The translations under genes were made by a program, and so were the position numbers. From Oscillospiraceae bacterium (GTDB taxonomy: Bacteria; Bacillota; Clostridia; Oscillospirales; CAG-272), in the NCBI GenBank assembly GCA_015064555.1, contig SVRZ01000003.1, positions 1 through 64,000 of the forward strand: 64,000 nt of DNA. Reading direction: 5' to 3'. Positions within the stretch are counted from its first letter, which is position 1. Each line of letters begins with the position of its first letter. A model generated the notes under the pieces. The model worked only from the letters and a program-made list of their open reading frames with translations, ran no database searches and was not told the DNA's origin. Positions 34,291-43,960 of this stretch are shown one piece after another.

Positions 34291-35895
34291 ATGAAAAAGT
34301 TAGACTTAACAAAGTATGGTATTCTCAATACCACCGAGATCCTTCATAACCCCTCCTACGAGGAGCTCTTCGCGGCTGAGACCGATCCTACCCTTGAGGG
34401 CTTTGAGAAGGGCCAGCTTACCGAGCTTGGCGCAGTAAACGTTATGACAGGTATCTACACCGGACGTTCGCCTAAGGATAAGTTCATCGTTATGGACGAT
34501 ACCTCCAAGGACACCGTTTGGTGGACCTCCGACGAGTTCAAGAATGACAACAAGCCCGCTTCCCCCGAGGCATGGGATGCATGCAAGAAGCTTGCTATGG
34601 ATCAGCTCTCCGGCAAGAAGCTTTACGTTATGGACCTCTTCTGCGGTACCAACAAGGATACCCGTATGGCTATCCGCTTCGTTATGGAGGTTGCATGGCA
34701 GGCACACTTCGTAAAGAACATGTTCATCAATCCTACCGCTGAGGAGCTTGAGAACTTCGAGCCCGATTTCGTTGTTTACAACGCATCCAAGGCAAAGGTT
34801 GAGAACTACAAGGAGCTTGGACTTAACTCCGAGACCGCAGTTCTCTTCAACCTTACCTCCCGTGAGCAGGTTATTCTTAACACCTGGTACGGCGGTGAGA
34901 TGAAGAAGGGTATGTTCTCTATGATGAACTACTATCTTCCTCTCGCAGGAATGGCTTCGATGCACTGCTCGGCTAACACCGATATGAACGGTGAGAATAC
35001 CGCGCTCTTCTTCGGACTTTCCGGAACCGGTAAGACCACTCTTTCCACCGATCCCAAGCGTCTTCTTATAGGCGACGATGAGCACGGCTGGGACGACGAG
35101 GGCGTCTTCAACTTTGAGGGCGGCTGCTATGCAAAGGTTATCAACCTTGATAAGGATTCCGAGCCCGATATCTATCGCGCTATCAAGAGAAATGCTCTCC
35201 TTGAGAACGTTACCGTTGATGATAACGGAGTTTGCAACTTCGCAGACGGTTCGGTAACCGAGAATACCCGTGTTTCCTATCCTATCGACCACATTGAGAA
35301 GATAGTTCGTCCCGTTTCCAAGGGCCCCGATGCAAAGAATGTTATATTCCTTTCCGCAGATGCATTCGGCGTTCTTCCTCCCGTTTCTATCCTTACTCCC
35401 GAGCAGGCTAAGTATTACTTCCTCTCCGGATTCACCTCCAAGCTTGCAGGAACCGAGCGCGGCATAACCGAGCCCACTCCTACCTTCTCCGCTTGCTTCG
35501 GTGCAGCATTCCTTGAGCTTCATCCCACCAAGTACGGTGAGGAGCTTGTTAAGAAGATGGAGAAGTCCGGTGCAAAGGCTTACCTTGTAAACACCGGCTG
35601 GAACGGTACCGGCAAGCGTATCTCCATCAAGGATACCCGCGGTATCATTGATGCTATCCTTGACGGCTCTATCCTCAAGGCAGATACCAAGGAGATCCCC
35701 TACTTCAACCTTTCTGTTCCCACCGCTCTTCCCGGCGTTGATACCGGTATTCTCGATCCCAGAGATACCTATGCAGATGCTGCTGAGTGGGAAAAGAAGG
35801 CTCAGGATCTTGCAGCTCGCTTCATAAAGAACTTTGATAAGTATACCGGAAATGAGGCGGGTAAGGCGCTGGTTGCGGCAGGTCCTAAGCTTTGA
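34291..35895 (+). CDS. pckA: Phosphoenolpyruvate carboxykinase (ATP)
   Basis: Interconverts oxaloacetate + ATP and PEP + CO2 + ADP; in gut anaerobes it often works in the PEP-carboxylating direction. 534 residues, normal for the ATP enzyme. P-loop [12 protein letters not shown] and metal-binding [12 protein letters not shown] are intact, with [10 protein letters not shown] and [11 protein letters not shown] in the later adenine-binding region. Start ATG after GTGAGGTTCTGATTTT. The codon bias is extreme, so it should be highly expressed; the 549-residue antisense ORF in the track is its shadow. Single-gene unit followed by repeated terminators. Confidence 0.97.
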   Translation: MKKLDLTKYGILNTTEILHNPSYEELFAAETDPTLEGFEKGQLTELGAVNVMTGIYTGRSPKDKFIVMDDTSKDTVWWTSDEFKNDNKPASPEAWDACKKLAMDQLSGKKLYVMDLFCGTNKDTRMAIRFVMEVAWQAHFVKNMFINPTAEELENFEPDFVVYNASKAKVENYKELGLNSETAVLFNLTSREQVILNTWYGGEMKKGMFSMMNYYLPLAGMASMHCSANTDMNGENTALFFGLSGTGKTTLSTDPKRLLIGDDEHGWDDEGVFNFEGGCYAKVINLDKDSEPDIYRAIKRNALLENVTVDDNGVCNFADGSVTENTRVSYPIDHIEKIVRPVSKGPDAKNVIFLSADAFGVLPPVSILTPEQAKYYFLSGFTSKLAGTERGITEPTPTFSACFGAAFLELHPTKYGEELVKKMEKSGAKAYLVNTGWNGTGKRISIKDTRGIIDAILDGSILKADTKEIPYFNLSVPTALPGVDTGILDPRDTYADAAEWEKKAQDLAARFIKNFDKYTGNEAGKALVAAGPKL

Positions 35896-35973
35896 TCCTT
35901 TCCGGGAGCGATCTTCCGGCATAACCGAATAAAAACAGGTTAGGTTTGTGGACATAGTTCCATAAACGACGCG

Positions 35974-36001
35974 TGAGCCGAGGGTATAAGCCCTCGGCTC
36001 A
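35974..36001. terminator. pckA terminator, copy 1 of three
   Basis: TGAGCCGAGGG-6 nt-CCCTCGGCTCA, an 11-bp perfect stem, followed by TGCTTGCTTTTG. It lies 79 nt after the pckA stop. Confidence 0.75.
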
Positions 36002-36265
36002 TGCTTGCTTTTGAGAGATTGTAAGGTATCAAGGTTGAAAACCTGCGGTTTTCCTCCGTTTTATTAAAGTTTTTATTCTATCCTCGTATCCTCCCTCGCT
36101 GTATACATATACAGCTCTCGGTCGTCAGCCGAGGATTTCTGCGCGGAACCTCATCTCCCGGCGCCTCGGTGCGAACAAAGTTCCTCGAAATTCAAAGAAG
36201 CGATCTTCCGGCATAAGCGAATAAAAACAGGTTAGGTTTGTGGACATAGTTCCATAAACAACGCA

Positions 36266-36293
36266 TGAGCCGAGGGTATAAGCCCTCGGCTCA
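36266..36293. terminator. Terminator hairpin, copy 2 of three
   Basis: Same hairpin 292 bp downstream, with the stem extended by GCA/TGC. Confidence 0.7.
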
Positions 36294-36557
36294 TGCTTGC
36301 TTTTGAGAGATTTTAAGGTATTAAGGTTGAAAACCTGCGGTTTTCCTCCATTTCATTAAAGTTTTTATTCTATCCTCGTATCCTCCCTCGCTGTATACAT
36401 ATACAGCTCTCGGTCATCAGCCGAGGATTTCTGCGCGGAACCTCATCTCCCGGCGCCTCGGTGCGAACAAAGTTCCTCGAAATTCAAAGGAGCGATCTTC
36501 CGGCATAACCGAATAAAAACAGAATAAGGTTGTGGACATAGTTCCATAAACGACGCA

Positions 36558-36585
36558 TGAGCCGAGGGTATAAGCCCTCGGCTCA
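36558..36585. terminator. Terminator hairpin, copy 3 of three
   Basis: Third copy of the hairpin, at which the tandem repeat ends. Confidence 0.7.
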
Positions 36586-36652
36586 TGCTTATTACTCCGA
36601 TTTTCAATTACCTTAATTTTATAATAAAATTAAAGGTATATCCGTTTTGATA

Positions 36653-36681
36653 TTGACGGAGAAATTTTTTTGTGCTATAAT
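36653..36681 (+). promoter_or_regulatory. Promoter of the 36.7-43.9 kb gene run
   Basis: TTGACG-17 bp-TATAAT, 39 nt before the first start codon. The -10 box lies inside the over-extended track ORF, which argues for the later start. Confidence 0.72.
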
Positions 36682-36720
36682 ATAGATTGGAAAAATTTTA
36701 AGCGGAGGGGCATTTCATTT

Positions 36721-37059
36721 ATGCATACCTACACTATTCCGATAATTATGCTGCTGATCATAATACTTGCTACGCACAGGCGTAATAACTCGATGGTCGC
36801 AGCGAAAATTATAAAGAAAAAAAGCAAGAAGGAGAATGGAAAAATGACAGAGCTTGCAAAAAGATTTATCGACAAGGACTGCATTCTCTATACCTTTAAC
36901 GGAACACAGATCGTGGGTATCATAAAAGAGGTTACAGACAGTGCTATCCTTATTGAAAACAAGGAGTCGATGGAGGCGATAAACGCCGAATTCGTTGTGA
37001 GAATAAGAGAATATCCCAGAGATAAAAAGGGAAAGAAGAAATCGGTCGTTCTTGACTAA
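36721..37059 (+). CDS. Small conserved membrane-anchored protein (DUF6897-like)
   Basis: 112 residues from ATG 36721, behind GGAGGGGCATTTCATTT. A hydrophobic N-terminal helix (IPIIMLLIIILA) is followed by a basic linker. A C-terminal domain of about 65 residues (FIDKDCILYTFNGTQIVGIIKEVTDSAILIENKESMEAINAEFVVRI) looks like a small Sm-like beta-barrel. The tail REYPRDKKGKKKSVVLD resembles a family I recall as DUF6897; the N-terminal helix may be specific to this lineage. A second ATG with GAGAATGGAAAA before it (36844, MTELAKRFIDKDC) could yield a soluble 71-residue form. Function unknown. Confidence 0.65.
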   Translation: MHTYTIPIIMLLIIILATHRRNNSMVAAKIIKKKSKKENGKMTELAKRFIDKDCILYTFNGTQIVGIIKEVTDSAILIENKESMEAINAEFVVRIREYPRDKKGKKKSVVLD

Positions 37060-37071
37060 CGGAGGCGAAAA

Positions 37072-37785
37072 ATGACTAAAATAAAGGCTGTTCTCTTTGA
37101 TCTGGACGGAACGCTTCTTCCAATGGATCAGGAGCCCTTTGCCAATGCTTACCTCGGAGGGCTTGTTTCGGTTGCGGCAAGGGCCGGCTACGATACCGGG
37201 AAAATGGCGGATGCCGTCCTTCGCGGAACTGCCGCAATGGTAAAAAACACCGGTGAATGCAGTAATGAGGCTGCTTTCTGGCAGGTGCTGGTGAAGGCAT
37301 TCGGGCAAAGAATAGTTGATGACTATCATATGTTCGATGATTTTTATAAGACCGATTTTCAGAAGATAAAGGGCATCTGCGGCTACGAGCCGCTTGCGGC
37401 GGAGGTCATCCGCACGGTTAAGGCACGAGGATTCAGGGTAGCTCTTGCGACCAATCCGCTTTTTCCTACCGTTGCTACTGAGAGCCGCATAAGATGGGCA
37501 GGGCTAAGTCCTGATGATTTTGAGCTTTTCACAACCTATGAGAACTCTCATTACTGTAAGCCCAATCCCGATTACTATAAAGAGGTTCTTTCTCGCCTTG
37601 GCCTTTGTGCCGAGGAGTGCATCATGGTTGGAAATGACGTTTCCGAGGATATGATAGCAGAGGTACTCGGTATGAAGGTCTTTCTGCTCACAGATTGCCT
37701 CATAAACCGAAAGGATGCAGATATATCGGTATATCCCCATGGAGGCTTCTCTGAGCTTATCGAATATCTTGGTAGCGTCGAATGA
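37072..37785 (+). CDS. HAD-family hydrolase (phosphoglycolate phosphatase-like)
   Basis: 237 residues. Motif I is VLFDLDGTLLPMD, motif II is LATNP, the motif III Lys is in HYCKPNPDYY, and motif IV is MVGNDVSEDM. Cap type I, as in Gph/PGP enzymes. Substrate unknown. Starts 12 bp after the small membrane protein, with ACGGAGGCGAAAA, and overlaps the MATE gene by 4 bp. Confidence 0.88.
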   Translation: MTKIKAVLFDLDGTLLPMDQEPFANAYLGGLVSVAARAGYDTGKMADAVLRGTAAMVKNTGECSNEAAFWQVLVKAFGQRIVDDYHMFDDFYKTDFQKIKGICGYEPLAAEVIRTVKARGFRVALATNPLFPTVATESRIRWAGLSPDDFELFTTYENSHYCKPNPDYYKEVLSRLGLCAEECIMVGNDVSEDMIAEVLGMKVFLLTDCLINRKDADISVYPHGGFSELIEYLGSVE

Positions 37786-39179
37786 ATGTCATGCGTGTGA
37801 AATCAGAGGACAAGCATAATAAAACCGAGCTGTTTGAAAACACTCCTGTGGGAAAAGCACTGCTCACCATGGCGATCCCCACAATTGTAAGTCAGCTCAT
37901 AACAATGATATATAATCTTGCCGATACCTTCTTTATCGGTATGAGCAACGATCCTTATAAGGTTGCGGCGGCAAGTGTGGTCGGCGTTCTGTTCTTTATG
38001 CTCAATTCGCTTGCCAACCTCTTTGGTGTGGGCGGCGGAAGTCTGCTCTCGCGCCTTCTTGGCGAGAAAAGAGAGGATGAGGCGCGCCGCGTCGGTGCAT
38101 TCAGTATCTATGGCTCGCTTCTGGTGGCGGCAGTCTATTCGCTCGTCTGCCTCGCATTTACAGAGCCGCTTGCAAGGCTTCTCGGCGCATCGGACAATAC
38201 TGTCGGATATGCCTCAAGCTATCTTTTCTGGGTGGTTATCATCGGAGGTATTCCGTCAACACTTGCTCTCACTATGTCGCATTTATTAAGAAGCGCGGGA
38301 TATTCGAGAGAGGCGGGAATAGGTCTTGCCATAGGTGGCGTGTCAAATATTATCCTCGATCCCCTATTTATGTTCGTGATTCTCGCTCCGGGAAATGAGG
38401 TCACAGGCGCGGCTATCGCAACCCTTGTTTCGAATGTAATAACGCTACTGTTCTATATAGCGGTGTATCTCACTATAGGAAAGAAGACGGTTCTTACGTT
38501 TTCACCGCGCAAGGCACATATCAGCCGTGAGCTGATATTGTCGATCTTCTCTATAGGTCTGCCATCGGCGATTACCGCACTTCTGGCAAATCTTACGAGC
38601 ATAATAAAGAATAATCTTACCGCCGATTACGGCGATATTGAGCTCGCTGCATACGGCATAGTTATGAAGGCCGATATGCTTCCCTTGAATATAGGTATGG
38701 GACTGTGTCAGGGTATGATGCCGCTCGTCGCTTATAATTATGCGGCAAAAAATTATAAGAGAATGAAGAGCTTTATACGTACGGCACAGCTCGCTGGTAT
38801 GCTTTCCGCGGCGTTCTTTATACTTGTATATCAGTTCTCGGCTCCCGCGATAATACGTCTGTTTATCAAGGATGAGCTTACGGTAGAATACGGTAAGAGC
38901 TTTTTGCGTATTGCTTGTCTTGCAACTCCGTTTATGATATCCAATTTCCAGAAGATATATTGTCTTCAGGCGATGGGGAAGGGAAAGGAATCGCTTCTGC
39001 TCGGACTTTTCAGGCAGGGTGTGTTTGCCATTCCGATACTAATCATAATGAACAGATTCGTAGGGCTTTACGGCGTTGTTGCGGCACAGCTCATATCTGA
39101 TTTTCTTACGTTTATTATTGCAACTGTTATATATAGAAGAGTTTGCAATATTATTGAAAAAAACGAAATATGTAACTAA
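37782..39179 (+). CDS. MATE family efflux transporter
   Basis: 465 residues and 12 predicted helices in two homologous halves, typical of Na+ or H+ coupled multidrug and toxic compound extrusion pumps of the clostridial DinF/MepA-like group. The N-terminal half begins TPVGKALLTMAIPTIVSQLI, a family hallmark. Start overlaps the HAD stop (ATGA), so the two are coupled. Substrate unknown. Confidence 0.9.
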   Translation: MNVMRVKSEDKHNKTELFENTPVGKALLTMAIPTIVSQLITMIYNLADTFFIGMSNDPYKVAAASVVGVLFFMLNSLANLFGVGGGSLLSRLLGEKREDEARRVGAFSIYGSLLVAAVYSLVCLAFTEPLARLLGASDNTVGYASSYLFWVVIIGGIPSTLALTMSHLLRSAGYSREAGIGLAIGGVSNIILDPLFMFVILAPGNEVTGAAIATLVSNVITLLFYIAVYLTIGKKTVLTFSPRKAHISRELILSIFSIGLPSAITALLANLTSIIKNNLTADYGDIELAAYGIVMKADMLPLNIGMGLCQGMMPLVAYNYAAKNYKRMKSFIRTAQLAGMLSAAFFILVYQFSAPAIIRLFIKDELTVEYGKSFLRIACLATPFMISNFQKIYCLQAMGKGKESLLLGLFRQGVFAIPILIIMNRFVGLYGVVAAQLISDFLTFIIATVIYRRVCNIIEKNEICN

Positions 39180-39225
39180 TAGCTTACAAATCGCAGGGAA
39201 TTTTAAAAATCATAAGGAGAATAAA

Positions 39226-40914
39226 ATGCTATCATCACAGAATATTCTTGAGCTGATAAGCAGTCTGGTTTGGTTGCTTGCAGGCGTTGGCGTCTTCATC
39301 GTCGGTATGAATTTTATGAGTGACGCACTTGAAAAAAGCGCGGGCTCGGGAATGAAAACGCTACTTGGCAAGATCAGTAACAACCGCTTCTCGGGCGTTG
39401 GTATAGGCGCGGGCGTTACCGCCATAATCCAGAGCTCGTCGGCAACCTCGGTCATGGTTATCGGTCTTGTAAACGCCGGTGTTATGACGCTTATGCAGGC
39501 GACACCTATCATAATGGGTGCTAATATAGGTACGACTATTACGGGCGTTCTGGTCGCACTTAAAAACGATATTTTTAACACGCTTATGTACTTACTTGCC
39601 TTTGCCGGTGTAATGATGGGCTTTGCGAAGCATGAGAAGGTAAAGATCGCGGGCAGTCTTTGCTCGGGACTCGGACTTATATTCGTAGGCCTTAATGTTA
39701 TGAGCAGTGAGCAGGCATTCGGAAGTCCGCTTGTTGAGTCGATGTTCACTTCGATATTCAGTGTGGTCAATTTCCCACTTCTTCTGATATTGATAGGCGC
39801 TATCTTCACCGCTCTGATGCAGAGCTCCTCCGCTGCAACAGGTATCGTTATCACAATGGTAGGTACGGGTGTTCTTCCGCTTGACTTAGCGCTCTTTATA
39901 ATTCTCGGCGCAAATATCGGAACATGTGTAACTGCGCTTCTGGCATCCGTTGGTGCGAATGCGAATTCAAAGCGCGTTGCTCTTGTTCATTTTACCTTCA
40001 ACGTAATAGGAACCGCCCTGTTTGCCGCGCTTATATGGATATTCAGAGCTCCTACCGTGGATCTTCTGACCTCCTTCTTCCCGGGTGACGATCCTATGTC
40101 GCTCCAGATGCGCGTTTCGCTATTCCACGTTATCTTCAACGTAACCACAACGCTTCTTCTTCTGCCCTTTGTAAAGCAGCTTGTTGACTATACCTGCTTT
40201 GTTATAAAGGATAAGGAGGAGCAGACCGAGGATCGCTCGCTGAAGTATGTCGATGAGCGTCTTCTTTCCACTCCTCACGTTGCCCTTATGCAGGTAAAGA
40301 AGGAGATGGACTATATGTTCTCGCTCGTTGAGAGAAATATAAAGCTCTCCTTCCTCTCGCTTGAGAACGGAAGTCTTGAGAACGGATCGGAGATAGCAGA
40401 GAACGAGTCGATAATCGACTATACCAACAGTGCTCTGACAAAATTCCTTATCAAGCTTTCGGTAACCGTTGAGCAGAGCGCGGAGCGCGTTATAGGATCT
40501 TATTTCCACGTGCTTAACGACCTTGAGCGTATAGGCGACCACGCCGAGAACTTCTATGAGATAGGCGAGGAAATGCTCGGAAAGAGCATAGTATTTTCTG
40601 ACAAGGCACGCGGTGATATAGTCAGAATGAGCGAAACTGTGCTTCGCATGTTCGAGATATCCAAGGATGCATTTGAGAACAATAACAAAGCCGGACTTGC
40701 CGAGCTTACCGTTCTTGAGGATGAGATAGACGGTATGAAGAAATCGCTTACCGCGAGCCATTTTGCGCGTCTTGCAGAGGGCAACTGCTCTATGGAGGTC
40801 AGCCCATATTATTCATCCACGGTCGCAGGTCTTGAGAGAGTTGCAGACCATCTTGTAAACGTAGGATACAGTATTATAAACCCAACCGGTTCTCAGAAGG
40901 AAGGCAATTTCTGA
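39226..40914 (+). CDS. Na/Pi cotransporter family protein with PhoU-like domain
   Basis: 562 residues from ATG 39226 after AAGGAGAATAAA; the track extension overlaps the MATE gene. Two inverted Na_Pi_cotrans repeats carry the QSSSAT signature (IQSSSATSVMVIGL and MQSSSAATGIVITM). The C-terminal 200 residues are helical and PhoU-like (RVIGSYFHVLNDLERIGDHAENF). Related to YjbB/NptA, which move phosphate with Na+. It sits directly before a K+ uptake pair, suggesting an ion-homeostasis unit. Confidence 0.9.
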   Translation: MLSSQNILELISSLVWLLAGVGVFIVGMNFMSDALEKSAGSGMKTLLGKISNNRFSGVGIGAGVTAIIQSSSATSVMVIGLVNAGVMTLMQATPIIMGANIGTTITGVLVALKNDIFNTLMYLLAFAGVMMGFAKHEKVKIAGSLCSGLGLIFVGLNVMSSEQAFGSPLVESMFTSIFSVVNFPLLLILIGAIFTALMQSSSAATGIVITMVGTGVLPLDLALFIILGANIGTCVTALLASVGANANSKRVALVHFTFNVIGTALFAALIWIFRAPTVDLLTSFFPGDDPMSLQMRVSLFHVIFNVTTTLLLLPFVKQLVDYTCFVIKDKEEQTEDRSLKYVDERLLSTPHVALMQVKKEMDYMFSLVERNIKLSFLSLENGSLENGSEIAENESIIDYTNSALTKFLIKLSVTVEQSAERVIGSYFHVLNDLERIGDHAENFYEIGEEMLGKSIVFSDKARGDIVRMSETVLRMFEISKDAFENNNKAGLAELTVLEDEIDGMKKSLTASHFARLAEGNCSMEVSPYYSSTVAGLERVADHLVNVGYSIINPTGSQKEGNF

Positions 40915-40980
40915 TCGGTGTAAAAAGCTTAATTAACAGTTCTGTATGTGTGGCATGATCAAGCCGAGGAGGATTTTGGT

Positions 40981-42336
40981 ATGAAGATAGTGATTATAGG
41001 TCTCGGTACGATAGGAAAGACTATTCTGAAGACGCTGTCGGACGGAGAGCATACCATCACCATTATAGACGAGGATAAAAACAAAATAGAGGATCTTATC
41101 GAGAGATATGACGTGCAGGGAATAGTCGGAAACGGTGCCTGTCTTGATATCCAGAGGGAGGCAGGTGCGAGCGAGGCAGACGTTATAATATCGCTCACCA
41201 AGAGCGATGAGCTTAACGTTTTTGCTTGCCTTGTCGCAAAGAAGCTCGGAGTAAAGAATACTATAGCTCGTGTAAGAAATCCCGACTATCGCAGTCAGAT
41301 ACTTGAGATGAAGGATGAGCTTGGTATTTCTATGATAGTTAACCCGGAGCAGGATACCGCTACAGAAATATCCAATCTCATAAATCTTCCCGAGATAGCT
41401 AAGGTGGAGCGATTTGCAGAGGGCAGAGTTCTGCTCGTTGAGATAGTTGCGGAGACGGGCTGTGCTCTGGTTGGAGAAACACTTGTTTCCATTGGTAAAA
41501 AGCTCAGCACAAAGGTTCTTATCTGCGCGGTGCAGAGGGGCGATGATGTCATCATTCCTTCGGGTAACTTTATGATAGAGGAGGGAGATCACATCCACTT
41601 CACATCGGATGCAAGAGCACTCCGCGATTTTCTGTCCGAAATCAATATGGTCAAATCACCGCTTAAAAACATTATGATAGTCGGCGGTAGTCCGATAGCT
41701 TACTACCTTGCGGACGAGCTGTCTGCCGGAAGGTACAAGATAAAGCTTATAGTAAGCGACAGGCAGAGAGCAGAGGAGCTTGCAGAGGAGCTTCCTCGTG
41801 TAACGGTAATCAATGGAAACGGAACTCAGCACGACCTTCTCATAGAGGAGGGGATCGAGGCAATGGATTCATTTGTTGCCCTCACCGATATAGATGAGGA
41901 GAACATGGTTGTTTCTATGTTCGCCAACAAAATGAAGGTTAAAAAGACGATAGCGGAGATAAAGAGTGATAACCTTTACGGTATGCTCGCCGAGCTTGGA
42001 ATAAATAATAACGTTTCCCCAAAGGAGATAGTTGCCAACAGGATCATAAGCTACATCCGCGCTCTTGAAAACAGTATAGGAAGTAACGTGCTCACTCTTT
42101 ACCGCTTGGTAGACAGGAGAGTCGAGGCGCTTGAGTTTATGGCGAAAAGACAGGAGAAGATATACGATAAACCCTTGCGTGAGCTGAAAATCAAAAGGAA
42201 CTGCCTTGTTGCCTGTATCATAAGAAACAACGAGGTAATGATCCCCGACGGTAATACATCGATAAAGCTCGGAGACAACGTAATAGTAGTTACCACCCAT
42301 AAGAATTTCGATGATCTTATGGATATATTCGAATAA
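40981..42336 (+). CDS. trkA: Trk potassium uptake regulatory subunit
   Basis: Cytoplasmic NAD(H)-binding gating subunit of the TrkH channel. ATG 40981 after GAGGAGGATTTTGGT gives 451 residues; the track adds 11. Two tandem RCK units each contain a Rossmann RCK_N domain (IIGLGTIGKTILKTLSDGE, IVGGSPIAYYLADELSAG) and an RCK_C domain. Lies 15 bp ahead of trkH. Confidence 0.95.
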   Translation: MKIVIIGLGTIGKTILKTLSDGEHTITIIDEDKNKIEDLIERYDVQGIVGNGACLDIQREAGASEADVIISLTKSDELNVFACLVAKKLGVKNTIARVRNPDYRSQILEMKDELGISMIVNPEQDTATEISNLINLPEIAKVERFAEGRVLLVEIVAETGCALVGETLVSIGKKLSTKVLICAVQRGDDVIIPSGNFMIEEGDHIHFTSDARALRDFLSEINMVKSPLKNIMIVGGSPIAYYLADELSAGRYKIKLIVSDRQRAEELAEELPRVTVINGNGTQHDLLIEEGIEAMDSFVALTDIDEENMVVSMFANKMKVKKTIAEIKSDNLYGMLAELGINNNVSPKEIVANRIISYIRALENSIGSNVLTLYRLVDRRVEALEFMAKRQEKIYDKPLRELKIKRNCLVACIIRNNEVMIPDGNTSIKLGDNVIVVTTHKNFDDLMDIFE

Positions 42337-42351
42337 GGCGGGCTTTGAGTT

Positions 42352-43893
42352 ATGAATTATAAAAAGCTCGGAAAGATCCTTGGAAAAATAATGATACTTG
42401 AGAGCATTCTGATGATTGCTCCGTTGCTTGTGAGTATCATTTATCGCGAGGATTGGAAACATAAGTTGGCATTTATATTACCAATTATAGCTCTTGCGGC
42501 AATTGGTGCGCTTTTGCAGCTGCCAAAGCCGCGCTATGAAACCTTGTATCAAAAGGAGGGCTTTGCCCTTACTGCGATGGTGTGGATAGTGATGGCTCTT
42601 TTCGGTGCTTTGCCGTTTGTCATAAGCGGCGATATCCCGAACTATATAGATGCCTGCTTCGAGATAGTTTCAGGCTTCACCACAACCGGTGCAAGTATTA
42701 TAAACGATATAACCGTGATATCACATTCGGCACTCTTCTGGCGCAGCTTCTCGCACTGGATAGGCGGTATGGGAATCCTGGTATTCGTGCTTATATTCAT
42801 CCCGGAGAGTAATGACGGCTCGGCTATGCATCTTCTCCGCGCAGAGAGCCCGGGACCTCAGGTAGGTAAGCTCGTTTCCAAAATGAAGGTTACGACCAGA
42901 ATACTCTATCTCATTTATCTAGGTCTTACAGTAATCGAAATAATCATATTGATGCTCGATAAGCCTATCCCTGGATACGAGGGTGAAAAATTCTTCTTCA
43001 GCCTTCTGACTGCATTCGGATGCGCCGGCACGGGAGGCTTTGGATTCATCCCCGGTAGTATGGAATTATTAAGTCCCTTCTCGCAGTACGTTATATCGAT
43101 ATTCCTTATTATATTCGGCTGCAATTTCGCGCTGTATTACCTTATCCTCATAGGTAAGGTAAGAGATGTGATGAAGAGTGAGGAGCTGAAGTCTTATGCG
43201 GCTGTCTTAGTCTCTGCCGTGGTGCTCGTTTTTGTCAGCCTTATGTGGCGCTTTGAGGAATTCCCCCAGGAATACACGGTTGAGGAGATGTTCCGCCATT
43301 CGCTCTTCCAGGTCGCATCACTCATGACCACGACCGGATTTTCATCTACCGATTATAACTTGTGGCCTATGATGGCAAGAACGGTTATTATACTGATAAT
43401 GTTCATCGGTGCTATGGCCGGCTCGACCGCCGGCGGTATGAAGATATCGAGGATCGTCATAGCTGTTAAGGGCGCCTATGTGAACGTAAGAAAGCTCATT
43501 AACCCCCGATACGTGCCGAAAATGAAGTTCGAGGGTAAGAGTCTGGACGAAAAGACTGTAAATGACGTTTTCTCCTTCATTACTCTCTATTTCTTCATTT
43601 TATTCGCAGCGGTATTTCTCCTGTCATTCGATCCGATTAACGGTGAGCTTGTCACCGTGGTATCAGATGCGGGAGAATACGTCACCGAGCACGGATTCTT
43701 ATCAAACTTTTCGTCTGCTCTGGCTTGTATATCGAATATCGGCCCCGCCATGGAGGCGGTCGGCCCCTATGCAAGCTATGCGGGCTTCAGCGCATTCTCG
43801 AAAATAGTGCTGATCTTCACCATGATCATAGGTAGACTCGAGATACTTCCGGTGCTCATACTTTTCAATCCAAAGACTTGGAAGCGTATATGA
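42352..43893 (+). CDS. trkH: Trk potassium uptake channel subunit
   Basis: 513 residues, with the SKT-superfamily arrangement of four M1-P-M2 repeats. Selectivity-filter segments are recognisable as VSGFTTTGAS, FGCAGTGGFGF, SLMTTTGFSSTD and CISNIGPAMEA. Forms a K+ channel with TrkA in the membrane. Last gene of the run, closed by a terminator. Confidence 0.95.
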   Translation: MNYKKLGKILGKIMILESILMIAPLLVSIIYREDWKHKLAFILPIIALAAIGALLQLPKPRYETLYQKEGFALTAMVWIVMALFGALPFVISGDIPNYIDACFEIVSGFTTTGASIINDITVISHSALFWRSFSHWIGGMGILVFVLIFIPESNDGSAMHLLRAESPGPQVGKLVSKMKVTTRILYLIYLGLTVIEIIILMLDKPIPGYEGEKFFFSLLTAFGCAGTGGFGFIPGSMELLSPFSQYVISIFLIIFGCNFALYYLILIGKVRDVMKSEELKSYAAVLVSAVVLVFVSLMWRFEEFPQEYTVEEMFRHSLFQVASLMTTTGFSSTDYNLWPMMARTVIILIMFIGAMAGSTAGGMKISRIVIAVKGAYVNVRKLINPRYVPKMKFEGKSLDEKTVNDVFSFITLYFFILFAAVFLLSFDPINGELVTVVSDAGEYVTEHGFLSNFSSALACISNIGPAMEAVGPYASYAGFSAFSKIVLIFTMIIGRLEILPVLILFNPKTWKRI

Positions 43894-43899
43894 TATAAT

Positions 43900-43936
43900 A
43901 AGCGGTAGCTCTTGCTTTATGCCTGAGCTACCGCTT
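43900..43936. terminator. Terminator between trkH and the convergent sugar operon
   Basis: AAGCGGTAGCTC-13 nt-GAGCTACCGCTT with GTTT after it, 7 nt past the trkH stop. Confidence 0.8.
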
Positions 43937-43960
43937 GTTTGGTTATATGAATATGATTGT

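Larger units (their letters stand above)
35908..36590. repeat. 292-bp tandem repeat, about 2.3 copies, downstream of pckA
   Basis: The motif GCGATCTTCCGGCATAA starts at 35908, 36200 and 36492, so the period is exactly 292 bp. Copies 1 and 2 are full length and nearly identical, differing by scattered substitutions (for example TCGTCAGCC against TCATCAGCC). Copy 3 stops after the hairpin. Each unit carries a GC-rich terminator stem and a CTGTATACATATACAG dyad. There is no convincing ORF. Confidence 0.9.

Noticed and set aside
34306-35955. 549-residue minus-strand ORF opposite pckA
   Set aside because: Shadow of the highly biased pckA gene. No family resemblance and no promoter or ribosome binding site.
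35908-36590. Tandem repeat as an insertion sequence or integron
   Set aside because: No transposase or integrase ORF, no terminal inverted repeats and no target duplication are visible. It is a simple tandem duplication.
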